A stretch of DNA of 64,000 nucleotides from Methylobacterium brachythecii (lineage in GTDB: Bacteria > Pseudomonadota > Alphaproteobacteria > Rhizobiales > Beijerinckiaceae): positions 372,001-436,000 of the forward strand of contig NZ_JACIDN010000006.1 of assembly GCF_014196345.1 (NCBI RefSeq). Reading direction: 5' to 3'. A model generated the notes under the pieces. It saw nothing but the letters and a program-made list of their open reading frames with translations, was not told where the DNA came from and made no database searches. The position numbers and the translations under genes are program-made. Each line of letters begins with the position of its first letter. Within the stretch, counting starts at the first letter, position 1. Shown here piece by piece: positions 7,116 to 15,413 of this stretch.

Positions 7116-9356
7116 TCAGCCCATCAACCGATCCAGCGTGATCGGCAATTCGCGCACCCGTATGCCGGTGGCATGGAACACCGCGTTAGCAATCGCGCCA
7201 GCCGTGCCGGTGATGCTGATTTCGCCGACGCCCTTGATCCCAAGCGCGTTGACGTGCGGGTCGTGCTCCTCGACCAGAATGGCCTCGACCGAGGGCACGT
7301 CGGCGTTCACGGGCACGTGGTACTCGGCGAGGCTCGCGTTCATCGGCCGGCCGGAGCGCTTGTCCATCACCGTGTGCTCGTGGAGTGCGAAGGACAGGCC
7401 CCAGATCATCCCGCCGTAATACTGGCTGCGCACCAGCCGCGGATTGATGATGCGGCCGGCCGCGAAGGCGCCGACGAGACGGGTGACGCGGACCTGCCCG
7501 AGATCGGGATCGACCTTCGCCTCGGCGAAGACCGCGCCGTGGGCATGCATCGCGTAGGCCTCTCGCGCGGCCTTGTCGCTGCCGGCGTTGCCCTGACCTT
7601 CGATGCGCTCGCGGCCGGCCCGCTTGAGGATGTCGGAAAAGCTCTCGCCGCGGCGCTCATCGTCCCGACGCAGTAGCCAGCCGTCGCGGGCGATCGTACC
7701 GGCGTTGCCGGCCCCGAAGAGCGGCGAGCGCTCGTCCTGCGTGGCTAGCTCCGAGAGCTGCGCGATGATCGCGGAGCCGGCCTTGTGGATCGCATCGCCC
7801 GCCGTCGCGGTATGGGCCGAGCCTCCTGCGATCCCAGCGTTCGGCAGGTCGGAGGAGCCCATCCGGAACTCGACGGCGTCGAGATCGAGCCCGAGCGAAT
7901 CCGCGGCGATCTGAGCAAGCGCCGTCCAGGCGCCCTGGCCCATGTCGTGGGCGCCGATCAGCATGCTCGCGCTGCCATCCGCGCGCAGCTCCGCGCTCGC
8001 CTGCGCCTGCATCATCAAAGCGGGGAAGGTCGCGGTCCCGACGCCCCAGCCGACCAGCAGGCCGTCTTGATCGCGCATCGAGCGCGGCTCGGGCTTACGT
8101 GCGGACCAGCCGAAGGCCTCGGCGCCCTGGCGATAGCACTCGCGAAGCGCCTTCGAAGAGAATGGCTTGCCGGAAAGCGGCTCCTTCTCGGCGTAGTTCT
8201 TCAAGCGGAATTCCAGAGGATCCATGCCGCAGGCTTCCGCCATCTCGTCGATGGCGCTCTCCAGAGCCGCGCTGCCAGAGGCCTCGCCCGGCGCGCGCAT
8301 GAACATCGGCGTGCCGATGTCGAGCCGTACAGCCCGGTGCGTCGCCGAGATGTTGGGGCTCGCATAGAGCGTGTGCGAGACGCCGCCGCTCGGCTCGAAG
8401 AAATCGTCGAAGGTGCTCGAAGCGGTGAGCGTGCAATGCTCCAGCGCGGTGAGCGTCCCATCGCCTTTGGTGCCCAGGCGAAAGCTCTGGCGCGTCTGCG
8501 CCCGGTGCCCGACAGGGCCGAACATCTGCTCGCGCCGAAGCACCAGCTTAACCGGCCGGTCGACCAGCTTCGCCGCCATGACGCCGAGCACCTGCGGCCC
8601 GGCCGGCGTGCCCTTCGAGCCGAAGCCGCCGCCGAGGAATGGGCTGCGGATGTGGATCTTCTTCGGGTCGATCCCGAACAAGCCGGCGAGCCGCCCTTGA
8701 GCGATCGAGAGCCCTTGTGTCGGCATATCGATCGAGAGGCCGCCGTCCTTCCACTCGGCAACGATGGCGTGGGGCTCCATCGCGTTGTGGTACTGCGACG
8801 CCGTCTCGTAGGTCGTTGCGATGCGCGTCTCGGCCTCGCCGAGCCCGGCCTCGACATCGCCCTTGCTGGCATCTGGCGGCTCGCCGACGCCGACGGAGGG
8901 CGGCACGATCGGCTTCTCCGCATCGAGCCCGACGCGGGCGGCCTCCACGTTGTAGCGCGGCGCGAGGAGCGCGACGCCTTCGGTTGCGGCTTCCAGTGTG
9001 TCCGCGATCACCACGGCGATCGGCTGGTTGGCGTAGCGGACGGCCGAATCCTGGAGGAGATCGAGCCGAAAGGTGAAGGGGGTGTCCTTCTTGTCGGGAT
9101 GCATAGCGAGCTTGGGCGCGTTCTCCGGCGTCATGACATCGACGACGCCAGGATGCGCACGCGCCGCCGCCACATCGAGATGCGTGACGCGGCCGCGCGC
9201 GATCGTGCTCACTGCCGTCACGGCGTGCAGGAGGCCTTCGGGATGGTTGTCGGCGGCGTAGGTCGCGCCGCCTGTGACCTTGAGCAGCCCGTCGCGCCGC
9301 GTGAGCGGTTGGCCGATGCTGGAGCCGTGGCGGATGCGTGCGGCGTTCTCAGGCAT
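7116..9356 (-). CDS. Xanthine dehydrogenase-family molybdopterin subunit (PaoC-type aldehyde oxidoreductase)
   Basis: A 746-residue catalytic subunit. The N-terminal aldehyde oxidase/xanthine dehydrogenase a/b hammerhead domain covers about residues 15-130 (TRRDGLLKVTGGATYAAD). Molybdopterin-binding segments follow: FLGGGFGSKG, FMRAPGEASG, DMGQGAWTALAQIAADSLG and the C-terminal GIKGVGEIS, whose glutamate is the usual active-site base. The enzyme hydroxylates aldehydes or N-heterocycles using water. Length and three-gene order match E. coli PaoABC more than large xanthine dehydrogenases. It overlaps the FAD subunit by 8 bases. No XdhC/PaoD-type maturation gene lies beside it, so sulfuration of the cofactor must be served from elsewhere. 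Confidence 0.9.
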   Translation of the reverse strand: MPENAARIRHGSSIGQPLTRRDGLLKVTGGATYAADNHPEGLLHAVTAVSTIARGRVTHLDVAAARAHPGVVDVMTPENAPKLAMHPDKKDTPFTFRLDLLQDSAVRYANQPIAVVIADTLEAATEGVALLAPRYNVEAARVGLDAEKPIVPPSVGVGEPPDASKGDVEAGLGEAETRIATTYETASQYHNAMEPHAIVAEWKDGGLSIDMPTQGLSIAQGRLAGLFGIDPKKIHIRSPFLGGGFGSKGTPAGPQVLGVMAAKLVDRPVKLVLRREQMFGPVGHRAQTRQSFRLGTKGDGTLTALEHCTLTASSTFDDFFEPSGGVSHTLYASPNISATHRAVRLDIGTPMFMRAPGEASGSAALESAIDEMAEACGMDPLEFRLKNYAEKEPLSGKPFSSKALRECYRQGAEAFGWSARKPEPRSMRDQDGLLVGWGVGTATFPALMMQAQASAELRADGSASMLIGAHDMGQGAWTALAQIAADSLGLDLDAVEFRMGSSDLPNAGIAGGSAHTATAGDAIHKAGSAIIAQLSELATQDERSPLFGAGNAGTIARDGWLLRRDDERRGESFSDILKRAGRERIEGQGNAGSDKAAREAYAMHAHGAVFAEAKVDPDLGQVRVTRLVGAFAAGRIINPRLVRSQYYGGMIWGLSFALHEHTVMDKRSGRPMNASLAEYHVPVNADVPSVEAILVEEHDPHVNALGIKGVGEISITGTAGAIANAVFHATGIRVRELPITLDRLMG

Positions 9357-10407
9357 GGATCGCGCTCCCTTGAGCGGCCTGGAAGACGGAGGCAGGCAAG
9401 GCGGGCACGCGCTCGGGTGTGCCGGCGGCGGCGAGGGTGAGCGCGCGCACGATCAGGCGACGGGCGAGCTCGATCTTGAAGGCGTTGTCGCCCGACGGCT
9501 TGGCCGCCGCGAGCGCGGCATCGGCTGCCTTGCGGTAGCTAGCCTCGTCCGGCGCGGCGCCGTCGAGTATCGCCTCGGCTTCGCGAGCCCGCCAGGGCTT
9601 CAACGCGACGCCGCCGAGCGCGACGCGCGCCTCCGCGACGCGATCACCTTCGAGGTGAAGTGCTGCTGCGACTGAGACCAATGCGAAGGCGTAGGAGGTC
9701 CGCTCCCGGATCTTCACGTAGCGGCTCCGCGCGGCAAAGGCGGCGGCCTCGACCGGCAGGCGCACAGCGACGATCAGATCGCCCGGCTCCAGCACGGTCT
9801 CGCGCTGTGGTTCGTCGCCCGGCAGCCGATGGAAGGCTTCGAGCGGCACCTCGCGCCGGCCGGCCTTGCCATCGATCTCGACCACCGCGTCGAGCGCGAC
9901 AAGCGGCACGCACAAATCGGACGGATGCGTCGCGACGCAATGCTCGCTCCAGCCCACCACCGCGCTGGTGCGGTTGGCGCCGTGAAGTGCGTCGCAACCG
10001 GCGCCGGGTTCGCGTTTATTGCAGGCACTGGCGGGGTCGTAGAAGTACGCACAGCGCGTGCGCTGCATCAGGTTGCCAGCCGTGGTCGCCGCGTTGCGCA
10101 GTTGTGCTGAAGCACCTGCGAGCACCGCTTCCGCGACGCTCGGAAAGGTCTTCGAGAATTCTTGGTCGTAGGCGAGGTCGGTGTTGCGCACGAGCGCGCC
10201 GATCCGCACCGCGCCGCCCTCCAATCGCTCGATGCGGTCGAGGCCCGGCAGATGCGTCGTGTCGACGAGGCGGGTGGGCTTCGTGATCCCGCCCTTCATC
10301 AGGTCGAGCAGGTTCGTACCTGCGCCAAGATAAGTCGCGCCCGGCTCGGAGGCGGCCGCGACGGCCTCGGCGACGGAGGCGGGGCGGATGTACTCGAAGC
10401 GGTTCAT
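9349..10407 (-). CDS. Xanthine dehydrogenase-family FAD subunit with 4Fe-4S insertion (PaoB-type)
   Basis: About 352 residues starting at the ATG at 10407 (MNRFEYIRPASVAEAVAAAS); a longer upstream reading frame is unsupported extension into the iron-sulfur gene. The FAD-binding part includes YLGAGTNLLDLMKGGI and NAATTAGNLMQRTRCAYFYD. A cysteine-bearing insertion follows (ASACNKREPGAGCDAL, then HCVATHPSDLCVPL), the feature that in PaoB binds an extra [4Fe-4S] cluster. The CO-dehydrogenase flavoprotein C-terminal domain fills about residues 230-340. It passes electrons between the 2Fe-2S subunit and the final acceptor. Start and stop overlap the neighbours (ATGA with the upstream gene). Confidence 0.9.
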   Translation of the reverse strand: MNRFEYIRPASVAEAVAAASEPGATYLGAGTNLLDLMKGGITKPTRLVDTTHLPGLDRIERLEGGAVRIGALVRNTDLAYDQEFSKTFPSVAEAVLAGASAQLRNAATTAGNLMQRTRCAYFYDPASACNKREPGAGCDALHGANRTSAVVGWSEHCVATHPSDLCVPLVALDAVVEIDGKAGRREVPLEAFHRLPGDEPQRETVLEPGDLIVAVRLPVEAAAFAARSRYVKIRERTSYAFALVSVAAALHLEGDRVAEARVALGGVALKPWRAREAEAILDGAAPDEASYRKAADAALAAAKPSGDNAFKIELARRLIVRALTLAAAGTPERVPALPASVFQAAQGSAIHA

Positions 10408-10901
10408 GCGGCGCCCCCGTTCATGCGGGAAGGCATGTTCTTCTGCGCTTCGATCACGGCCTCGGTGATGCCGCGATAGGCGCCGCATCGACAGAGGTTG
10501 CCGCTCATCGCCTCGCGGATGCGCTCGGGATCGTCGCCGGCATCGCCCTCGTGGATCAGCCCGACCGCACTCATGATCTGGCCGGGCGTACAGAACCCGC
10601 ACTGAAAGCCGTCATGCTCGATGAAGGCGGCCTGGAGTGGATGCAGAGTGCCGTTCTCGGCGAGCCCCTCAATCGTCAACACCTCGGCCCCGTCGAGACT
10701 GACGGCGAGCGCGAGGCAGGAATTGATGCGCCGCCCGTTCACCAGCACGGTGCATGCTCCGCACTGGCCGCGGTCGCAGCCCTTCTTTGAGCCGGTGAGG
10801 TGGAGCCGCTCGCGCAGGAGGTCGAGAAGAGTGACCCGCGGATCGTCGAGATTGATCGCGCGGCGCTGTCCGTTGATGGTCAACGCGATGGGGAAGCTCA
10901 T
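10404..10901 (-). CDS. Xanthine dehydrogenase-family 2Fe-2S subunit (PaoA-type)
   Basis: About 165 residues from the ATG at 10901, which has a purine-rich GCGGGA upstream; the ATG at 10940 has no ribosome site. The plant-type 2Fe-2S domain shows KKGCDRGQCGACTVLVNG, and the C-terminal helical domain holds the second cluster motif FCTPGQIM with NLCRCGAYRGIT. It is the first gene of the three-gene operon and carries electrons from the molybdenum centre to the FAD subunit. E. coli PaoA has a Tat signal; none is seen here, so this enzyme is probably cytoplasmic. Confidence 0.92.
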   Translation of the reverse strand: MSFPIALTINGQRRAINLDDPRVTLLDLLRERLHLTGSKKGCDRGQCGACTVLVNGRRINSCLALAVSLDGAEVLTIEGLAENGTLHPLQAAFIEHDGFQCGFCTPGQIMSAVGLIHEGDAGDDPERIREAMSGNLCRCGAYRGITEAVIEAQKNMPSRMNGGAA

Positions 10902-11321
10902 GCTGGCTACGTCCCGCTTCACAGGTTGGAAGCGTTTCAAGTAGCTTCAGGCAGCCCAACGGCCAGGTGCGAAAGTGATGGCAAGGACCAGAGCGGACAT
11001 CGCAATCTGCGGAAAGTAGCGCGCTTCAATGCGTAAGTCCGGCGGATCCGACGCCGTTTCAGCAATGTGGTGAGGCCCCCGCAGGCCATCCATGGCGCGG
11101 CGGGAGTGGCCGTTACCTAGTGCCGTATCAGGGCAGCAACACGAGAGATGCCGACGTTTACGTCAGAAGCTAGAATCCTCGATCGCGCTACTCGTCCGTC
11201 GGTAGAGGCCTTAACCTGAGCCGCGCTGCGGGTTGAAGGCCTCCGCTACGAGAAACCAGGTCGATTTTTTCGCCGTGATCCTCTGGCGGGAGCAGACCTA
11301 CGCTCCACATGTGCGAGCTAG
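10902..11321. other. Intergenic region, no gene seen
   Basis: About 420 bases between the aldehyde oxidoreductase operon and the decayed reductase fragment. It presumably holds the promoter of the minus-strand operon. The right part (from about 11230) may contain scrambled remains of the reductase N-terminus, but I cannot align it convincingly. No tRNA, hairpin or repeat was recognised. Confidence 0.5.
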
Positions 11322-11831
11322 GCTGAGGACGCGCCGCTCCTTGGTCTCCTGCGCGAGATCTGCTGCGAGCGGCTGCTCTGCTGGTTCTCGTCTGAGGGCC
11401 GGCGGTTCGATCCGAGGGTGCTAGCTGGGCCGTCGGAGGGCACGCATATCTATTCCTGTTGGCCTGAGCGTCTGGTCGGATCCCTGCAGGCAGCGCTCGA
11501 CTTCGCCTGCTGGCCGCCGAAGCAGATCCATATCGAGCGCTTCGCGGCGACTCTCGACGAGAATTTCAAGCCGGAGCCGTTCGAGGCGCTGATCGAGTCG
11601 ACCTGCCAAACGCTCCATGTGCCGGCCGATCGCTCGCTGCTCGACGTCCTGCGAGAGCACGGCTTCCCACTGCCGTCGTCCTGCGAGATGGGAGTCTGCG
11701 GCTCCTGTGAATGCGGCTATCGCGACGGCGTCGCGCTTCACCGCGATTCGTCGCTGCCTCTCTCCAAGCGTCAGGATCGCATGATGCCCTGCGTCTCGCG
11801 GGCACGCGTGAGCCTCACGCTCGCACTCTGA
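11322..11831 (+). pseudogene. Remnant of a VanB-type (phthalate dioxygenase reductase family) oxidoreductase
   Basis: Only the C-terminal part of the family is present. In one frame the region reads SSEGRRFDPRVLAGPSEGTH, then IHIERFAATL, then a plant-type 2Fe-2S domain with SSCEMGVCGSCECGY ending at 11831. In intact members an FMN and NAD-binding half of about 200 residues precedes this. Here the frame is closed by a TAG at 11319-11321 and nothing upstream restores the missing half. The NAD-binding cysteine motif CGPE is also altered to CWPE. A GTG at 11418 could still start a 137-residue protein, but without its flavin domain it would not be a working reductase. Intact enzymes feed electrons to Rieske oxygenases such as vanillate demethylase; no oxygenase is nearby. 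Confidence 0.75.
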
Positions 11832-11842
11832 GTGCGCAGCCG

Positions 11843-12610
11843 TCAGGAGCGCGCGATGAAACGTTTCGTCCGCTCCGATTGCGGATTGGCGAAGAAGTCG
11901 TGCGGCGTGGCCACTTCTCGCACCCGGCCGGCATCCATGAACACGATGGTGTCGGCGACCTTGCGGGCGAAGGCCATCTCGTGGGTGACCACCACCATGG
12001 TCAGGCCGTCCTGCGCGAGCCCGCGAATGACCGCGAGCACTTCGCCGACCATTTCAGGATCGAGAGCGCTGGTCGGCTCATCGAACAGGATCACCTTCGG
12101 TTTCATCGCCAGGGCACGGCTGATGGCGACGCGCTGCTTCTGGCCGCCTGAGAGCGTGTGTGGGTAGGCATCGGCCTTCTCAGCCAGTCCGACACGAGCC
12201 AGGATCGCGCGGCCCTCCGCCTCGACCTCGTGCCTCGGACGGCCGAGCACATGGACCGGCGCTTCGGCCACGTTGCCGAGCACCGTGAGATGAGGCCACA
12301 GCGCGAAATGCTGGAACACCATGGCGATGCTCGTCCGGGCGGCGGCGAGCTCGTTCCGGGCCATGCGTTTCGCGTCTCGTCCGAGACCGGTCCGGCCAAT
12401 CGGCTTGCCCTGGATCAGGATGTCGCCGGCGCTCGGCTCTTCCAGCCAGTTGAGGCAGCGCAGGAAGGTCGACTTGCCCGATCCGCTCGGACCGAGGATG
12501 CAGGTCGTCGTACCAGTGGCGACGTCGAGATCGATGTCGCGCAGGACCTCGAAGCCGCCGAAATCCTTGCACACGCCTCTCGCCGAGATGGCGGGTTCGA
12601 GCTCAGCCAT
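11843..12610 (-). CDS. Polar amino acid-type ABC transporter, ATP-binding protein
   Basis: A 255-residue ATPase with all nucleotide-binding motifs: Walker [20 protein letters not shown]-loop [12 protein letters not shown], signature [16 protein letters not shown], Walker [15 protein letters not shown] and the H-loop VVTHEM. The sequence matches the GlnQ/HisP subgroup that energises uptake of amino acids or related amines. It is the last gene of the minus-strand operon RidA, binding protein, two permeases, ATPase, and overlaps the upstream permease by 8 bases. Confidence 0.93.
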   Translation of the reverse strand: MAELEPAISARGVCKDFGGFEVLRDIDLDVATGTTTCILGPSGSGKSTFLRCLNWLEEPSAGDILIQGKPIGRTGLGRDAKRMARNELAAARTSIAMVFQHFALWPHLTVLGNVAEAPVHVLGRPRHEVEAEGRAILARVGLAEKADAYPHTLSGGQKQRVAISRALAMKPKVILFDEPTSALDPEMVGEVLAVIRGLAQDGLTMVVVTHEMAFARKVADTIVFMDAGRVREVATPHDFFANPQSERTKRFIARS

Positions 12611-13259
12611 AACGCACCCTCCGCATCCGCTCCATTCGACGCACGCCCGCTTCGATCGCCAGCGACATCAAGAGGTAGAGCCCGACCGCCGCCGCGAAGG
12701 GCGCGAACGGAGCGAAGGCGTTCGCACTGACGAAATTTGCGGCGAAGGTCAGCTCCTGGACCGTGATGATCATCAGGAGTGCGCTGTCGCGGATCGTCGT
12801 GATGACCTGATTGCCGATCACCGGAGCGGCCGTGATCGCGACCTGCGGCAGGATGATCCGGCGATAGAGCAGGCTGCGCGAGAGCCCGAAGGCCTGTGCC
12901 GCCTCGATGTTGTCGCGCGCGATACCGAGGAACGCGGCCCGGAAGATCTCGACCAGATAGGCCGTGTTGTAGAGCGTCAGCGAGACGAGGCCGGCCCACC
13001 AGGGGTCGAGGCGCAGGCCGAGCTCGGGCAGGCCGTAATAGACGACGTAGGCGAGCAGCAGGAACGGCACGCATCGCAACAGGTCGACGAGTTCCGCGAA
13101 CAGGCGGCGCAGGGGTGCGGGTGCCTCCGTCAGCATGATGGCGCCGAGGATGCCCAAGGGCACGCTCAGCACCAGACAGCCGAGGACGAGCGACAGGGTG
13201 TTCGCCACGCCCCACAGGAAGACGTCCCGATACTGCCAGGAGACCAGGATCCCGCTCAT
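12603..13259 (-). CDS. Amino acid ABC transporter permease (second)
   Basis: A 218-residue membrane protein of HisM/GlnP type. It has about five membrane segments and the EAA loop [20 protein letters not shown] that contacts the ATPase. The start overlaps the preceding permease as ATGA and the end overlaps the ATPase gene. With the first permease it should form a heterodimeric channel. Confidence 0.9.
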   Translation of the reverse strand: MSGILVSWQYRDVFLWGVANTLSLVLGCLVLSVPLGILGAIMLTEAPAPLRRLFAELVDLLRCVPFLLLAYVVYYGLPELGLRLDPWWAGLVSLTLYNTAYLVEIFRAAFLGIARDNIEAAQAFGLSRSLLYRRIILPQVAITAAPVIGNQVITTIRDSALLMIITVQELTFAANFVSANAFAPFAPFAAAVGLYLLMSLAIEAGVRRMERMRRVRYG

Positions 13260-13909
13260 AGGGGCGTCAGCCCCATGCGTCGGGCGAGCCGGCGTTCGAT
13301 CACGCGCTGGCTACGGACCAGCACGGCGATCAGGACCGTGTAGATCAGCGTGGCCAGGAGGAAGGGCGGCAGCGGCTCGTAGGTCTCGGCGCCGACGCGG
13401 CTCGCCGCGCGGGTGATCTCGACAACGCCGATCACCGCCACGGCCGGGGTGCATTTCAGGAGGATGGTGACCTCGCTGACGAGCGGACCGAGGCTCGCGC
13501 GCCAGATCTGCGGGAAGACGATGCGCGTGAAGACCTTCGTGTCGGTCATGCCGAACGCAATTGCGGCCTCGCGCTGGTCACGCGGAAAGGCCTGCAGCGC
13601 CGCGCGCCAGATCTCGCTGCTGAACGCCGCGGTGTTGGCCGTCAGCGCCAGGATCGCGGCCGGGACGGGATCGAGCTCGAGCCCTATCGCCGGCATCACG
13701 AAATAAACGAACAGCACGAGCGTCACGAACGGCGTCGCGCGCACGATGGTGACGAAGGCCGCCAGCAGACCCTCGATCACCGGGATCCGGCGCCAGCGCA
13801 GGAGCGCGAGCAACAGCCCCATCGGGAGGCTGAGCAGGATGCTGATCGCCGACAACGCAGCCGTGACGAGCGCGCCGTCGAGGATCGTGCGGATGGCTGG
13901 CCAGGTCAC
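13256..13909 (-). CDS. Amino acid ABC transporter permease (first)
   Basis: A 217-residue HisMQ-type permease with several membrane segments (for example LLSLPMGLLLALLRW near the N-terminus) and the EAA loop REAAIAFGMTDTKVFTRIVF. A conserved FVTLVLFVYFVMPAIGLEL stretch lies at about residues 60-78. It follows the binding-protein gene after 33 bases and is translationally coupled to the second permease. Confidence 0.9.
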   Translation of the reverse strand: MTWPAIRTILDGALVTAALSAISILLSLPMGLLLALLRWRRIPVIEGLLAAFVTIVRATPFVTLVLFVYFVMPAIGLELDPVPAAILALTANTAAFSSEIWRAALQAFPRDQREAAIAFGMTDTKVFTRIVFPQIWRASLGPLVSEVTILLKCTPAVAVIGVVEITRAASRVGAETYEPLPPFLLATLIYTVLIAVLVRSQRVIERRLARRMGLTPL

Positions 13910-13942
13910 GGCCGTGTCCCCGTCTCTCGCAGGATTGCCGCG

Positions 13943-14773
13943 CTACTTGGTCGGCGTGGACGGCATGTCCTTGAAGGAACGGCCCAACCACTTCTCCTGC
14001 AGCGCATAGAGTTCGCCGTTCGCGCGCACCTTCGTCATGAACTCATCGAGATAGGCGAGCAGGCTGTCGTTGCCCTTGGCCACCGCCCAGGCCGCAAACG
14101 TCGGCGCGCCGACCGCCTCGCCCATCTTGAAGCGCTTGGGCTGCTCCTTGGTCAGGCTGGTGAGGTTGACCACGCCGTTGATCACGTAGTCGAGCCGGCC
14201 ATTGGCGAGATCCTGATAGGCTTCGGGCAGCGACGTGTACTGCATCACCTTGCCGAGCTTGCCGCCCGTGGCGGCGAGCTTCGGCTCCAGATCGGCAAGG
14301 GCCGCGTAGGAGGCGCCCCCGGACTGGACGCCGACCGTCTTGCCGGCGAGGTCGGCGACGCCCTTGATCCGGGTCTCGTCGGCGCGGACGACGTAATATT
14401 GCGTCGCCTCGGCGATCGGCATGGTGAAGGCGAGACTCTGGATGCGCTCGGGCGTGATCACCGCGGCCGTCAGGGCGACGTCGTACTTGCCCGTCGCGAC
14501 GCCGGCGAGGAGCCCCGTCCAGGGGATGATCTGCTGATCGATCTTGAACGGCGCGGTCTTCCGCAGCAGGGCGAGGAGTTCGTGGTCCAGGCCCATCGGA
14601 GTGCCGTTCTCGACATATTCGAACGGCTTGTAGCTGTCCTCGGTCGCGACGGTCATGGCCTTGCGGGCCTTGATCTCGTCGAGGTTCGCCGACTGCGATG
14701 CAGAGGCGCCGAGCGTCAGCACGGTGGCGACGGCGAGACCGAGATGGACCAATCTGCTGCGGATGAGAGGCAT
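13943..14773 (-). CDS. Amino acid ABC transporter substrate-binding protein (SBP family 3)
   Basis: A 276-residue periplasmic protein. A Sec signal peptide spans about residues 1-28 with cleavage after SQSA. The mature part starts the family 3 fold with KAMTVATEDSYKPFEYVENG and includes GLDHELLALL, a GKYDVALTAAVITPERIQ motif and LAGKTVGVQSGG. It captures the transported solute, probably an amino acid or a small amine. The gene lies 3 bases after ridA, so uptake and an imine-clearing enzyme are made together. Confidence 0.92.
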   Translation of the reverse strand: MPLIRSRLVHLGLAVATVLTLGASASQSANLDEIKARKAMTVATEDSYKPFEYVENGTPMGLDHELLALLRKTAPFKIDQQIIPWTGLLAGVATGKYDVALTAAVITPERIQSLAFTMPIAEATQYYVVRADETRIKGVADLAGKTVGVQSGGASYAALADLEPKLAATGGKLGKVMQYTSLPEAYQDLANGRLDYVINGVVNLTSLTKEQPKRFKMGEAVGAPTFAAWAVAKGNDSLLAYLDEFMTKVRANGELYALQEKWLGRSFKDMPSTPTK

Positions 14774-14776
14774 GGC

Positions 14777-15226
14777 TCAGCCCTCCTGCTGGGTTGACGG
14801 CTGCGATGATGCGGCGTCGCGGCGGGCGATCAGATCGATCTCGACCAGCGCGTCGTAGGCGAGCCCCGTGACCCCGACGCAGGTGCGCGCCGGCAGCCGG
14901 TTCGGGGGGAAGAAGGCGCGATAGGCGGTGTTGAACTCGGCGTAGTCGCGCTTGAACTCAGTCAGGAAGGCGCGCACCGAGACGACGTGTTCCAGACTGA
15001 GGCCGATCCCTGCCAGGACGGTCTGGAGGTTCGCCATAACGTAGCGCGTCTGCGCCTCGATCCCGTCGGGCAGCAAGCCCGGCCGCTCCGGCGTGTCGGG
15101 CATCTGACCCGTCACGAACACGAAGCCGTCGGTTTCGACCGCGTGGCTGAACGGCGCGACCGGGGTCGGGCCGCCGGTCACCATGTGAAAGAGCATCGGA
15201 GGCGATGTCGTCTCGGCGTGCTGCAC
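14777..15226 (-). CDS. RidA-family protein (reactive imine/enamine deaminase type)
   Basis: About 149 residues from a GTG at 15226, with AAGGAGA just upstream; the longer frame to 15301 has no ribosome site. The sequence shows the YjgF/RidA pattern: FVFVTGQMP, ANLQTVLAGIGLSLEHVVSVRAFLT and the end LPARTCVGVTGLAYDALVEID, which holds the arginine expected to bind the substrate carboxylate. RidA proteins hydrolyse reactive 2-aminoacrylate-like imines made by PLP enzymes. It is the first gene of the transporter operon and divergent from the MocR-type gene, so the unit probably imports and breaks down one amino acid. Confidence 0.9.
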   Translation of the reverse strand: MQHAETTSPPMLFHMVTGGPTPVAPFSHAVETDGFVFVTGQMPDTPERPGLLPDGIEAQTRYVMANLQTVLAGIGLSLEHVVSVRAFLTEFKRDYAEFNTAYRAFFPPNRLPARTCVGVTGLAYDALVEIDLIARRDAASSQPSTQQEG

Positions 15227-15286
15227 CTGATCTCCTTGCCGCGGGCCCGGTGCCCGAGCACCAGATTTGCCACGTTCGCGAACCAC

Positions 15287-15316
15287 TATTGTAACGGTCA
15301 AGTTAGGCCATATTGT
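15287..15316. promoter_or_regulatory. Direct repeat in the ridA/MocR divergent interval
   Basis: TATTGT occurs at 15287-15292 and again at 15311-15316, 24 bases apart start to start, in the interval between ridA and the MocR-type gene. MocR regulators often bind direct repeats next to their own promoter. The copies are short, so this is a modest candidate. Confidence 0.35.
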
Positions 15317-15413
15317 CCGATGACGCGCGCGGATAAACAGGGCAATACGCTCGAATTGGCGGCTGCGGCAGAGATCGACCGAGACAATGCCTCGTGCAAT
15401 CGATGGAGACAGG

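Noticed and set aside
7785-9440. 551-residue plus-strand open frame opposite the molybdenum subunit
   Set aside because: It is the antisense shadow of a well-supported gene in GC-rich DNA; its composition (Arg/Ala/His rich, no domain) is typical of such frames.
11233-11424. 63-residue frame upstream of the VanB-type remnant
   Set aside because: It is in a different phase from the remnant and matches nothing; probably random.
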